Shown: piece after piece, positions 1 to 7,475 of the stretch
How positions within the stretch are numbered: the first letter of the stretch is position 1
Layout: each line of letters opens with the position of its first letter
Program-made: the position numbers and the translations under genes
Source of the DNA: Acinetobacter sp.
GTDB taxonomy: Bacteria; Pseudomonadota; Gammaproteobacteria; Pseudomonadales; Moraxellaceae
Length of the DNA stretch: 12,145 bases
Reading direction: 5' to 3'
Assembly (NCBI GenBank): GCA_030152275.1
Contig: JASLHF010000053.1
Span: 1 to 12,145, forward strand
Notes under the pieces: generated by a model
What the model saw: only the letters and a program-made list of their open reading frames with translations
Told to the model about the DNA's origin: nothing
Databases searched by the model: none

Positions 1-523
1 GACACAATGCAACACGACGACGCTCACCACCAGAAAGCAAGCTTACATCTGCATCCCAAGCTGGAAGGTTCAAGGCAGCTGCAGCTTGATCCATTTGGTT
101 GCTGAGGTTGTGCGCATCCCATGAATGGATAATCGCTTCAAGTTTTTCTTGCTCTTTTGCCAATGCATCAAAGTCTGCATCTTCTGCTGCATATTCAGCA
201 AATACTTCGTCCAAACGTGCCAAAGCATCCAATGGTTCACGTAAACCATCTTCTACGTTTCCACGGACATCTTTATTTGGATCAAGTGGCGGCTCTTGTT
301 CTAGGTAACCGATTTTGATACCCGGTTGCGCACGAGCTTCACCAGAGAAATCTTTGTCTACGCCTGCCATAATACGAAGCAAGGTCGATTTACCTGCACC
401 GTTTAAACCAAGTACACCAATTTTTGCACCCGGGAAAAATGACAAAGAGATGTCTTTTAAGATTTCGCGCTTCGGCGGAACCATCTTAGACACTCGGTTC
501 ATCGTATAAATATATTGGGCCAC
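1..523 (-). CDS. ettA: Energy-dependent translational throttle protein EttA (ABC-F ATPase), 5' part only
   Basis: This is the N-terminal 174 codons of an ABC-F protein that binds the ribosomal E site and gates early elongation according to the ATP/ADP ratio. The start is GTG at 523-521, giving MAQYIYTMNRVSKMVPPKR. It is backed by a GAGGAG ribosome site (plus-strand ctcctc, 530-535) 6 nt upstream. Visible parts are the Walker A motif GLNGAGKST (residues 39-47), the Q-loop glutamine in YLEQEP (Q76), a helical Glu/Asp-rich arm (about 95-135), and the signature LSGGERRR (163-170) at the window edge. E. coli EttA is about 555 aa, so the first Walker B, the tRNA-interaction linker and the second ABC domain lie off the left edge. 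The match to E. coli EttA from memory is close along the whole visible part, which separates it from Uup or resistance-type ABC-F proteins. It is transcribed divergently from metY. Confidence 0.96.
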   Translation of the reverse strand, partial: MAQYIYTMNRVSKMVPPKREILKDISLSFFPGAKIGVLGLNGAGKSTLLRIMAGVDKDFSGEARAQPGIKIGYLEQEPPLDPNKDVRGNVEDGLREPLDALARLDEVFAEYAAEDADFDALAKEQEKLEAIIHSWDAHNLSNQMDQAAAALNLPAWDADVSLLSGGERRRVALC

Positions 524-553
524 GCAGGACTCCTCAATAGAAAAACCAAAAGC

Positions 554-575
554 CGCCCAAATACAAAATCGGGCG
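554..575 (-). promoter_or_regulatory. Hairpin in the ettA 5' leader
   Basis: Read on the minus strand, CGCCCGA pairs with TTGGGCG (7 bp including one G-U) around an 8-nt loop. It is followed by a T-rich run (plus-strand aaaaaccaaaagc, 541-553) and then the ribosome site at 530-535. The layout resembles a weak intrinsic terminator inside the leader. Whether it has a regulatory role is inference. Confidence 0.35.
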
Positions 576-592
576 AACAAATAACCGCTGGC

Positions 593-621
593 ATTATACG
601 ATGAAAGCATTGAAAAAATAA
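593..621 (-). promoter_or_regulatory. Putative ettA promoter
   Basis: On the minus strand there is a perfect TATAAT box (plus-strand ATTATA, 593-598). The region 17 bp further upstream (616-621, minus-strand TTATTT) is a poor -35 match, so only the -10 box is convincing. Transcription would start near 586, giving a leader of about 63 nt before the GTG of ettA. Confidence 0.5.
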
Positions 622-664
622 GGGATCACGCGGATTCTCAATAGAATGTTACAACTCCAAGTTT

Positions 665-703
665 GAACATTTTTTAAACAAACATTTTAGAGCTGAACAT
701 TTT
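665..703 (+). repeat. Three direct repeats AACATTTT at 15-bp spacing
   Basis: AACATTTT occurs at 666-673, 681-688 and 696-703, so successive copies begin exactly 15 bp apart. The first and third are extended to TGAACATTTT. The array lies in the ettA-metY divergent region about 120 bp before the metY start, so a tandem regulator site is possible. The rest of 524-821 is AT-rich, and I see no convincing metY promoter in it. TGAAAATTTCTCA at 715-727 differs by one base from the TGAA-N5-TTCA consensus of the LysR-type regulator MetR. Confidence 0.4.
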
Positions 704-821
704 GCAGGAAATGCTGAAAATTTCTCATGGATATGAATATTTTAGATATTTATTTCTATAAAGATGCACTTTTTTTCATATGAACAAATGATAGACTGAT
801 GCAATATTCAACTGCCTGACG

Positions 822-2111
822 ATGATAAACAAGATGACATATAAAGATGAAACTTTAGCAATTCATGCGGGATATAGCCCTGAAGCAACCACTAAAGCAG
901 TTGCTGTACCCATTTATCAAACCACTTCTTACGCATTCGATAATACACAGCATGGCGCTGATTTATTTGATTTAAAAGTTCAAGGGAATATTTATACCCG
1001 TATCATGAACCCGACCACTGCCGTGCTGGAACAGCGTCTGGCCGCACTAGAAGGCGGGATTGGCGCATTGGCTTTAGCATCTGGCATGTCTGCGATTACC
1101 TATTCAATTCAAACCATTGCCGAAGCGGGCGATAATATTGCATCGGTTTCAACACTGTATGGCGGCACCTACAACCTATTTGCCCATACATTGCCCAAGC
1201 AAGGCATTGAAGTTCGGTTTTTTGACTATCAAAACCCAGAAGCGCTGCGCAGCCTGATTAATGAAAAAACCAAATTGGTTTTTGTTGAATCAATTGGCAA
1301 CCCGCTGGGCAATATTATTGACTTAGAAGCAATTTCTAAAATTGCGCATGAGTATGGCGTTCCGGTTATTGTCGACAATACCGTAGCCACCCCTGCTCTG
1401 CTCAAGCCGTTTGAACACGGTGCGGATATTGTGGTGCACTCTCTGACTAAATATATTGGCGGCCACGGCAACTCAATTGGCGGCGCCATCGTGGACAGCG
1501 GTAAATTTCCGTGGGGCAAATATCCTGAGCGCTTTAAAGTGCTGAACACACCAGACCCAAGCTATCATGGCGTAAATTATGTCGAAGCGCTGGGCGAAGC
1601 GGCTTATATTGCCCGTGCGCGTGTCGTGCCGCTGCGCAATACCGGCGCAGCGATCAGCCCGCTGAGTGTATTTCTCATTCTGCAAGGCTTAGAAACCTTG
1701 AATCTGCGTATGGAACGCCACACCTTTAACGCTCAAAAAGTTGCAGAATACCTGCAGGCGCATCCAAAAGTGAAATGGGTGAATTATGCCGGCCTGAAAG
1801 ACCATCCGCAGCATGCGCTGGCGCAAAAATATGTACAGGGCAAACCGTCCGCTATTTTATCTTTTGGCGTGCAGGACGGCCGCGAAGGCGGGACCCGCTT
1901 TATTGATGCGCTGCAGCTGTTCACCCGTTTAGTCAATATTGGCGATGCGAAAAGTTTGGCTTGTCACCCTGCGACCACTACACACCGCCAGTTAAATGAA
2001 GATGAACTGAAGGCCGCCGGTGTCAGTATTGATATGGTGCGCTTATCTGTCGGTATTGAGCATATTGATGACTTACTTGCAGATTTAGAGCAGGCCTTAG
2101 CCAATGTATAA
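822..2111 (+). CDS. metY: O-acetylhomoserine sulfhydrylase (O-acetylhomoserine aminocarboxypropyltransferase)
   Basis: This PLP enzyme of the Cys/Met-metabolism family (fold type I) makes homocysteine and acetate from O-acetyl-L-homoserine and sulfide, the direct-sulfhydrylation route to methionine in the cytoplasm. The Schiff-base lysine is K210 in SLTKYIGGHGNS. D186 in VDNT should contact the pyridine nitrogen, Y58 and R60 in YTR the neighbouring subunit's PLP phosphate, and R407 in VRLSVG the substrate carboxylate. The 86-91 ASGMSA loop and Y113 of YGGTYNLF fit the cofactor pocket. At 425-429 aa, with the MetY-type insertions (for example LNTPDPSYHGVNY), it suits MetY better than the shorter MetB, MetC or MetZ. 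The start is uncertain: ATG 822 and ATG 834 (MTYKDETLAIHAG) both lack a strong ribosome site. The second start gives 425 aa, nearer the family norm. An intrinsic terminator follows, so the gene is probably transcribed alone. Confidence 0.93.
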   Translation: MINKMTYKDETLAIHAGYSPEATTKAVAVPIYQTTSYAFDNTQHGADLFDLKVQGNIYTRIMNPTTAVLEQRLAALEGGIGALALASGMSAITYSIQTIAEAGDNIASVSTLYGGTYNLFAHTLPKQGIEVRFFDYQNPEALRSLINEKTKLVFVESIGNPLGNIIDLEAISKIAHEYGVPVIVDNTVATPALLKPFEHGADIVVHSLTKYIGGHGNSIGGAIVDSGKFPWGKYPERFKVLNTPDPSYHGVNYVEALGEAAYIARARVVPLRNTGAAISPLSVFLILQGLETLNLRMERHTFNAQKVAEYLQAHPKVKWVNYAGLKDHPQHALAQKYVQGKPSAILSFGVQDGREGGTRFIDALQLFTRLVNIGDAKSLACHPATTTHRQLNEDELKAAGVSIDMVRLSVGIEHIDDLLADLEQALANV

Positions 2112-2147
2112 GGCAATATAAAGACTTAAGTGAGTCTTTGCAGCCCG

Positions 2148-2177
2148 CCGGCCTCTCCCCAGATAGGCCGGTTTTTT
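2148..2177 (+). terminator. Intrinsic terminator of metY
   Basis: CCGGCCT (2148-2154) pairs perfectly with AGGCCGG (2165-2171) around a 10-nt loop and is followed by six T (2172-2177). A second 7-bp hairpin, AAAGACT/AGTCTTT (2120-2126 and 2133-2139), lies just upstream without a T-run of its own. Confidence 0.9.
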
Positions 2178-2735
2178 ATTTCTTAAAGCGCCCTTCAGCA
2201 GCCTTAATTTCTTCTTTTGCTTTTAGCAGACAGCTTTACCCTGAATAACTACACAATAGCGCAGCTTCAACCCATACAGCATTCATCCGCCCTATAGCGG
2301 CAAGAACAAATACAACACAAAAGCATGTGATCATCCGCCGTCTAGGCACTACAGATACACTGGTATAAAAAATTGAATTTAAACCCTGCAGTCATCCAAA
2401 AAAGCATAAATACAGCAAAGCGTTTAAAGCTCAGCGCTTACAAGAAATTTTACATTTTAATCCAGCTGAATTATGGTGAGCTTTAAAGGTTTTGAACGCA
2501 GCGCCGTGACGCCAAAAAATATCTTTTCTTTCCATAAGTTATATGTTAAAAAATCTGTAAACAGGGATTTTAATTTAGAGTAAAAACTCTAAATAATATT
2601 GAATTATCAATTACTTATAAAGTGGCTTTTTTAAAATAAATCGCTATCATACGGCTGACTCAAAAATAGCCTTCCGCACAACACCAACAGACCGATAAAC
2701 GACTACAATAAAATTGATTAACAGGGAAACTTATT
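2178..2735. other. Gene-poor region between metY and acr1
   Basis: About 560 bp hold no gene I can support. On the minus strand a frame from ATG at 2334-2332 encodes a short hydrophobic stretch (CFCVVFVLAAIG). It is cut by TAA (2238-2236) and then continues in the same frame as KAKEEIKAAEGRFKK to a second TAA at 2178-2176; this could be a decayed small gene or chance. The part near acr1 is AT-rich with two palindromes. TATCAT at 2645-2650 is a possible -10 box but lacks a good -35. I see no tRNA or recognisable riboswitch. Confidence 0.5.
2573..2611. repeat. Two adjacent perfect AT-rich palindromes upstream of acr1
   Basis: ATTTAGAGT (2573-2581) and ACTCTAAAT (2586-2594) form a perfect 9-bp inverted repeat around AAAA. 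Four bases later ATTGA (2598-2602) and TCAAT (2607-2611) form a 5-bp inverted repeat around ATTA. They end about 125 bp before the acr1 start. They have no T-run and little GC, so operator sites fit better than a terminator. The binding protein is unknown. Confidence 0.45.
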
Positions 2736-3623
2736 GTGAATTCAAGACAGGAAAAACAATTCATTGACCGTGTAAACGGAAAAACGATTTTAATCACCGG
2801 CGCATCCAGCGGCATCGGGCTGACCACTGCGCACCGTTTAGCCAATGCAGGCGCGCATGTCCTGCTGGTAGCGCGCACCAAAGAAACCTTAGATGCGGTA
2901 AAAACAGATATTGAAGCCAGCGGCGGTAAAGCCGATGTGTTTCCATGCGACTTAAATGATATGGATTCAATTGATGCAGTTGCCAAGGATATTTTGGCAT
3001 CTGTTGACCATATTGATATTTTAATCAACAATGCAGGCCGCTCTATCCGCCGTGCTGTGCATGAATCCACAGACCGTTTTCATGATTTTGAACGCACCAT
3101 GCAGCTGAATTATTTTGGCGCTGTGCGTTTAGTGATGAATCTGCTGCCAAAAATGATGATCCGCCGTGAAGGCCACATCATTAATATCAGCTCGATTGGC
3201 GTGTTAGCCAACGCAACACGCTTCTCTGCCTATGTCGCTTCAAAAGCTGCACTAGACGCGTTCAGCCGTTGCTTAAGCGCGGAAGTACATTCGCATAATA
3301 TTGCAATTACTTCTGTGTATATGCCTCTGGTACGCACGCCAATGATTGCGCCAACCAAAATTTATAAATATGTGCCGACGCTATCGCCAGAACAGGCAAC
3401 CGATCTGATTGCTTATGCCATTATTAAGCGTCCGAAAAAAGTTGCCACCAATTTGGGCCGTTTGGCGTCAATCACCTATTCAATTGCACCGGACATTAAC
3501 AATAAATTAATGTCAATTGGCTATAACCTATTCCCTAGTTCAAGCGCTTCCGTAGGTGACCAGCAAAAACTGAACTGGGTACAAAAAGCATATGCACGCC
3601 TGTTCCCAGGCGAACATTGGTAA
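2736..3623 (+). CDS. acr1: Fatty acyl-CoA reductase Acr1 (SDR family)
   Basis: Acr1 reduces long-chain acyl-CoA to the fatty aldehyde with NADPH, feeding fatty alcohol and wax-ester storage in Acinetobacter. The protein has the classical short-chain dehydrogenase layout: cofactor motif TGASSGIG (21-28), acidic turn CDLND (71-75), NNAG (98-101), N125, S153, and the catalytic pair Y166 and K170 in YVASK. The length of 295 aa, the segments SIRRAVHES, FDxFERTMQLNYFGAVRL-like core, PLVRTPMIAPTKIYKYVPT and the C-terminus ARLFPGEHW match Acr1 of strain ADP1 from memory, which separates it from generic SDR proteins. Start is GTG 2736, supported by AGGGA (2723-2727) 8 nt upstream. It has its own leader and terminator, so it is likely monocistronic. 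Aldehyde formation is taken from the orthologue, not shown here. Confidence 0.92.
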   Translation: MNSRQEKQFIDRVNGKTILITGASSGIGLTTAHRLANAGAHVLLVARTKETLDAVKTDIEASGGKADVFPCDLNDMDSIDAVAKDILASVDHIDILINNAGRSIRRAVHESTDRFHDFERTMQLNYFGAVRLVMNLLPKMMIRREGHIINISSIGVLANATRFSAYVASKAALDAFSRCLSAEVHSHNIAITSVYMPLVRTPMIAPTKIYKYVPTLSPEQATDLIAYAIIKRPKKVATNLGRLASITYSIAPDINNKLMSIGYNLFPSSSASVGDQQKLNWVQKAYARLFPGEHW

Positions 3624-3657
3624 TGATCCAGCGCCCAACAAATTCGCGTTCATAAAG

Positions 3658-3680
3658 AAGTCCCGTATGGGACTTTTTTT
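3658..3680 (+). terminator. Intrinsic terminator of acr1
   Basis: AAGTCCC (3658-3664) pairs perfectly with GGGACTT (3669-3675) around the loop GTAT, with a run of seven T (3674-3680). It separates acr1 from the next gene. Confidence 0.92.
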
Positions 3681-3750
3681 ATTGCACTGCAGTCAACTCA
3701 AATATTTTTTGCTACATTGAATTCAAATTCACCCATAACTAACAAGAACA

Positions 3751-5033
3751 ATGAAAATATTAAAAATTGCTGTGATTGGCGCAGGAACCGCTGGACTGGC
3801 AACCGCAGCTCTGCTGGCGCAGCAGGGCCATAGCATTTGCTTATTTGAAAAAGCCCCTGCACTAACGCCTTTAGGTGCCGGTTTGCTGCTGCAGCCAGCC
3901 GGATTAGCTGTATTTGAACATTTAGGGGTGTTAGAGCATGCACTGCGCCTAGGCGCCAAAGTCACAGGGCTGGAAGGACAGCTGCCTGGCGGCAGCCTGC
4001 TGATTAACAGTCATTACCGCCAAGCTGATGACGCATTTTATGGCTTAGGCATTCACCGCGCTGCGCTATGCCATGTATTGGAAAATAAAGCGCGGGAATA
4101 TGCGCAGCGGATTGAATGGCGCATGCAGCATGATGTGACTGAATTGCTTGAGCATGCTGACAGCATTCAAGTCAACGGAGCTTGGCAAGAACAGTACTTT
4201 AGCGAATCTTTTCCCGCTCGCATTTGCGTCCCGCCTCATGGGTCAAACTGAACCGGCCCTATCCATGGGGCGCAAAATGGATAATCGCACCCGAATGCAG
4301 TGTGCTGGACCCACAAATTCTGCATCAGTTTTATGACCGTTCGCATATCATGATGGGCGTAATGCCGACCGGCGCCATGCCCTCGCAGCCAGAACAGCGG
4401 TTAAGCAGCGTTTTTTGGAGCCTGCCGGCTGATCAATTGGATGGATTTTTAAGGACTGTACAGGCGCAGCAAAAATGGTTGCATCAGGTTTCAAAACGCT
4501 GGCCGCAGGCAGCCGAATGGCTTGAACAGGCCATCCCTCACCCCAACCATGAACAGCAATGGCTGTCAGCCCATTACCGCGATGCAGTACTCAGCAAACT
4601 CGGCGCCGGACGCATTGGAATTTTAGGCGATGCCGCCCATGCCATGAGCCCGCAGCTTGGGCAAGGCGCCAATATGGCCTTATTAGATGCTTGGGCCATC
4701 AGCCAGGCCGTAGAACAGGCCGTTCAATCCAGCTATATACTCAATAGTGAAGCGCTGTGGCAGCATTACCATCAGCTGCGCTTATCTTCGGTACGGTTTT
4801 ACCAATTTTTTAGCCGCTTGCTGACACCGCTATATCAGTCGCATCATGCTTGGGCTGGCCCGCTGCGCGATCTGTCTTTTGGCGCCATGTATCAGCTGCC
4901 TTTTTTCCGCAAAGAAATGGCGCTGACCATTTCCGGACTGAAAACAGGCCCTCTCAGCTGCATGCGCTATGCAGAGATTGCGCACAATACCCGGCGGCAG
5001 TCCGCCGGACTGGCGGGTTTAAAATTTGATTAA
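3751..5033 (+). pseudogene. FAD-dependent monooxygenase, class A type, disrupted in the middle
   Basis: The N-terminal part (3751 to about 4197) has the dinucleotide motif GAGTAGLATAALLAQQG and the acidic strand end LFEKAP. The second part (about 4212-5033) resumes one frame back with SRSHLRPASWVKLNRPYPWG, the GD motif GRIGILGDAAHAMSPQLGQG, and a complete C-terminus. The two parts align end to end with a single hydroxylase of about 425-430 aa. At the junction, about 14 nt (4198-4211) stand where the family needs roughly 24 nt encoding the strand and the aspartate-glycine of the DG motif. A deletion near 10 nt explains both the frameshift and the lost motif; frame 1 then runs to a stop at 4249-4251. 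Both halves are otherwise open, so the damage looks recent. The substrate cannot be told. The start has no strong ribosome site, and a 10-bp palindrome TTGAATTCAA lies at 3717-3726. If the lesion is an assembly error, the gene would be intact. Confidence 0.85.
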
Positions 5034-5078
5034 GAATTAACTCCCCATCATACCCGCTATGGCTTACACTATAGGGCT

Positions 5079-5096
5079 GCTGCTTAATGCAGCGCG
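5079..5096 (+). terminator. Weak hairpin between the monooxygenase remnant and hisIE
   Basis: GCTGC (5079-5083) and GCAGC (5089-5093) form a 5-bp stem around TTAAT, followed by the T-rich stretch gtttctttt. It may be a weak terminator. No hisIE promoter stands out in the 111-bp gap. Confidence 0.3.
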
Positions 5097-5144
5097 TTTC
5101 TTTTGCAATACTTATTTTTTGATACTTATTTTGGTGAAATCCTC

Positions 5145-5927
5145 ATGAACAACCTGCAATGGCTCGATGAAGTAAAATTTAACGAACAAGGCTTAGTGCC
5201 TGCTATTGCACAGCATCATCAAAGCGGACGTGTGCTGATGGTGGCGTGGATGAACCGTGAAGCCTTGGCGCTGACAGCTGAAAAAAGCCAAGCGGTGTAT
5301 TTCTCGCGCTCCCGCAATAAATTGTGGCATAAAGGCGAAGAGTCCGGCCATTTTCAGACTGTGCATGAAATCCGCTTAGACTGCGATGCTGACGTGATTA
5401 TTTTACAGATTGAACAGCACGGCGGGATTGCTTGCCATACAGGGCGCGAGTCATGTTTTTACCGCAAACTGACTGCCCATGGCTGGGAAATCGTTGATGC
5501 GCAAATTAAAGATCCGTCTGCTATTTACGGCGCAAAATCCAGCAATCCGCATACACTTGCTATGAACGCTTCAAATGCGACATCAGAACAAGTTGATGTA
5601 TTGTTCTATCTGGGTCAAATGATGGCGGAACGCAAACAAGCTGATCCGGATTCATCATATGTGGCCAAGCTGTATCATAAAGGCCTGAATAAGATTCTCG
5701 AAAAAGTCGGTGAAGAAAGTGTTGAGGCGATTATCGCCGCCAAAGATTTCAAATCCGAAGCCAATGAAGACAATAAAAACGACTTAATCTATGAAGTTGC
5801 AGATTTATGGTTCCATACCATTGTGATGCTGGGCTATTTTGACCTTGATCCGCAATTGGTGCTGAACGAATTGGCGCGCCGCCAAGGCTTGTCCGGATTG
5901 GCTGAAAAAGCCAGCCGCAGCCACTGA
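5145..5927 (+). CDS. hisIE: Bifunctional phosphoribosyl-AMP cyclohydrolase / phosphoribosyl-ATP pyrophosphatase
   Basis: HisIE carries out steps 2 and 3 of histidine synthesis: HisE removes pyrophosphate from PR-ATP and HisI opens the ring of PR-AMP. The HisI half (about 1-130) shows LMVAWMNREAL, SRSRNKLWHKGEESGHFQ, the metal-binding DCDAD (79-83), and zinc cysteines C80, C97 and C104 in HGGIACHTGRESCFY. The HisE half (about 148-258) shows KVGEESVEAIIAAK (E190, E191, E194) and EVADLWFH (E217, D220). Total length is 260 aa, usual for the fusion. I chose ATG 5145 because GGTGA (5133-5137) lies 7 nt upstream and the family begins here; a TTG 42 nt earlier in the same frame has nothing to recommend it. 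No other his gene is in the window. The next gene begins 14 nt downstream, so the helicase and ATPase genes are probably co-transcribed with it. Confidence 0.96.
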   Translation: MNNLQWLDEVKFNEQGLVPAIAQHHQSGRVLMVAWMNREALALTAEKSQAVYFSRSRNKLWHKGEESGHFQTVHEIRLDCDADVIILQIEQHGGIACHTGRESCFYRKLTAHGWEIVDAQIKDPSAIYGAKSSNPHTLAMNASNATSEQVDVLFYLGQMMAERKQADPDSSYVAKLYHKGLNKILEKVGEESVEAIIAAKDFKSEANEDNKNDLIYEVADLWFHTIVMLGYFDLDPQLVLNELARRQGLSGLAEKASRSH

Positions 5928-5941
5928 ACCGGCACACTGCA

Positions 5942-7444
5942 GTGACTGAAAACACCAAACCCAGCGCGACCTATGAGCAGGCAACAGCCATAGATAACGC
6001 GCGCCTAGGCAAATCATTCAAAGTGATTGCCTATGCTGGCACCGGTAAGACCACAACACTGCAAATGATCAGTGACGCCATGCCGCAGCGCCGCGGCATG
6101 TATCTGGCCTTTAACAAAGCCATTGCCAGCGAGGCGCAGCAAAAATTCCACCGCAATGTAGACTGCCGCACCTTTCACTCGCTGGCCTTCCGCAGCGTTC
6201 CACGTGGAGTCACCGATAAACTGCGTCTGCCGCGCCTTAGCCCAAGCTTTATTGCTAAAGAATACCGCCTGACGCCAATTACACTGCGCCGCATGATGGG
6301 CGGACGTTACGAACAATACGTGCTGATGCCGTCACGTTTGGCCAGTTTAGTCGCCAATGCGGTCAGCTATTTTTGCTCGACCAATTCTCAGTATCCAGCG
6401 CCGCGCCATTTGCAGGCGCCCAGCTGGCTTCATCCCGACGATATAGACGCCTTGCAGAAGCATTTGTATGCTGCCATAGAGCGGCGCTGGCTGGAATCTA
6501 TTGATCCAAATCATCAAGCCGGGATCGGACATGATATTTATTTAAAGCTGTGGGCGCTGTCTGAACCCACTATTCCTGCAGATTATGTGCTGTTTGACGA
6601 AGCGCAGGATGCCGACCCGCTGATGCTGGGCATTTTATTGAAACAGCGCAGCACGCAGGTGATTTATGTCGGCGATGCGCATCAGCAGATTTACGCGTGG
6701 CGCGGCGCTGTCAACGCGATGCAGCAGCTGCCGCTGCCTGAATCACGCCTGACCACGTCTTTTCGTTTTGGCGAAGAAATTGCGCTGAATGCCAATGCCA
6801 TTTTAGGCGCGCTGAATGAAACCGTGCCGCTCTTAGGCAATCCGCTGATGAACTCCAAAGTGGTCAATAAACCGCATACGAAAATGCGTGATGCGATTCT
6901 TTGCCGCACCAATGCGCGCGCGATGGAACTGCTGCTGGCTGGACTGGTGCAGGGTGAAAAAGTCAGCCTGCAGGCTGACCATGCCAAACTGAACCGCTTT
7001 GTTGATGCAGCTGCGATGTTAAAACAGGGTAAACGCGTAACGGATGTGCCTGAACTGGCATGGTTTAATTCATGGCATGATGTGCATGAGTACTGTGAAA
7101 CCAATGACGGCAGTGACATTAAACCGCTGGTTAAGCTGGTGGACGATCATGGGACAGACCCGCTGAAGCGCGCACTGGCCAAAATCACCCCGATTGGTCA
7201 GGCCGACTATATTATCTCAACTGCACATAAGGCCAAGGGTCTGGAATGGAACCGCGTGCATATTGAAGATGACTATCAGTTCAGAGTTAATGACAAAGAT
7301 TATAAAATTAGTGACGAAGAGTTACGGCTGCTTTACGTGGCTTGCACGCGTGCTAAAGTAAGTTTAAATATTCACCACATCTATGATTTGGTGCAGCAGC
7401 TGAAGCGCAATATGCCGCAATCGCTGCGGCGCTCGGTGAGTTAA
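5942..7444 (+). CDS. Compact UvrD/FBH1-like superfamily 1 DNA helicase
   Basis: This is a 500-aa SF1A (3'-5' type) helicase with all the classical motifs: Q13, motif I YAGTGKTTT (31-39), Ia FNKAIASEA (57-65), Ib TFHSLAF (77-83), II VLFDEAQD (216-223), III GDAHQQIYAWRGA (244-256), IV TSFRF (272-276), V STAHKAKGLEW (426-436) and VI LYVACTRAK (464-472). All ATPase residues look intact. It is shorter than UvrD, Rep or PcrA (about 670-720 aa). The motif style, especially the Ia and Ib region, recalls eukaryotic FBH1 (without an F-box) and the stand-alone UvrD-like helicases of defence pairs such as GajB. The start is taken as GTG 5942; its ribosome site is poor, so translation may depend on coupling to hisIE, whose stop is 14 nt upstream. 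The ATPase gene follows after 31 nt. A role in recombination, repair or anti-phage activity is inferred from family and partner only. Confidence 0.9.
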   Translation: MTENTKPSATYEQATAIDNARLGKSFKVIAYAGTGKTTTLQMISDAMPQRRGMYLAFNKAIASEAQQKFHRNVDCRTFHSLAFRSVPRGVTDKLRLPRLSPSFIAKEYRLTPITLRRMMGGRYEQYVLMPSRLASLVANAVSYFCSTNSQYPAPRHLQAPSWLHPDDIDALQKHLYAAIERRWLESIDPNHQAGIGHDIYLKLWALSEPTIPADYVLFDEAQDADPLMLGILLKQRSTQVIYVGDAHQQIYAWRGAVNAMQQLPLPESRLTTSFRFGEEIALNANAILGALNETVPLLGNPLMNSKVVNKPHTKMRDAILCRTNARAMELLLAGLVQGEKVSLQADHAKLNRFVDAAAMLKQGKRVTDVPELAWFNSWHDVHEYCETNDGSDIKPLVKLVDDHGTDPLKRALAKITPIGQADYIISTAHKAKGLEWNRVHIEDDYQFRVNDKDYKISDEELRLLYVACTRAKVSLNIHHIYDLVQQLKRNMPQSLRRSVS

Positions 7445-7475
7445 CTTTCTCCCTCCCTTTTGCAGCAGGCGCCTT

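Noticed and set aside
99..509. Plus-strand frames opposite ettA
   Set aside because: They are the reverse of the clearly conserved EttA coding sequence, with serine-rich shadow translations.
4140..4260. Programmed ribosomal frameshift joining the two monooxygenase reading frames
   Set aside because: A -1 shift would be needed, but no X-XXY-YYZ slippery heptamer is present, and codons for the DG motif are missing, so a joined product would still lack a key cofactor element.
5103..5144. Upstream TTG start adding 14 residues to HisIE
   Set aside because: No ribosome site precedes it, and ATG 5145 has a well-spaced GGTGA and gives the usual family N-terminus.
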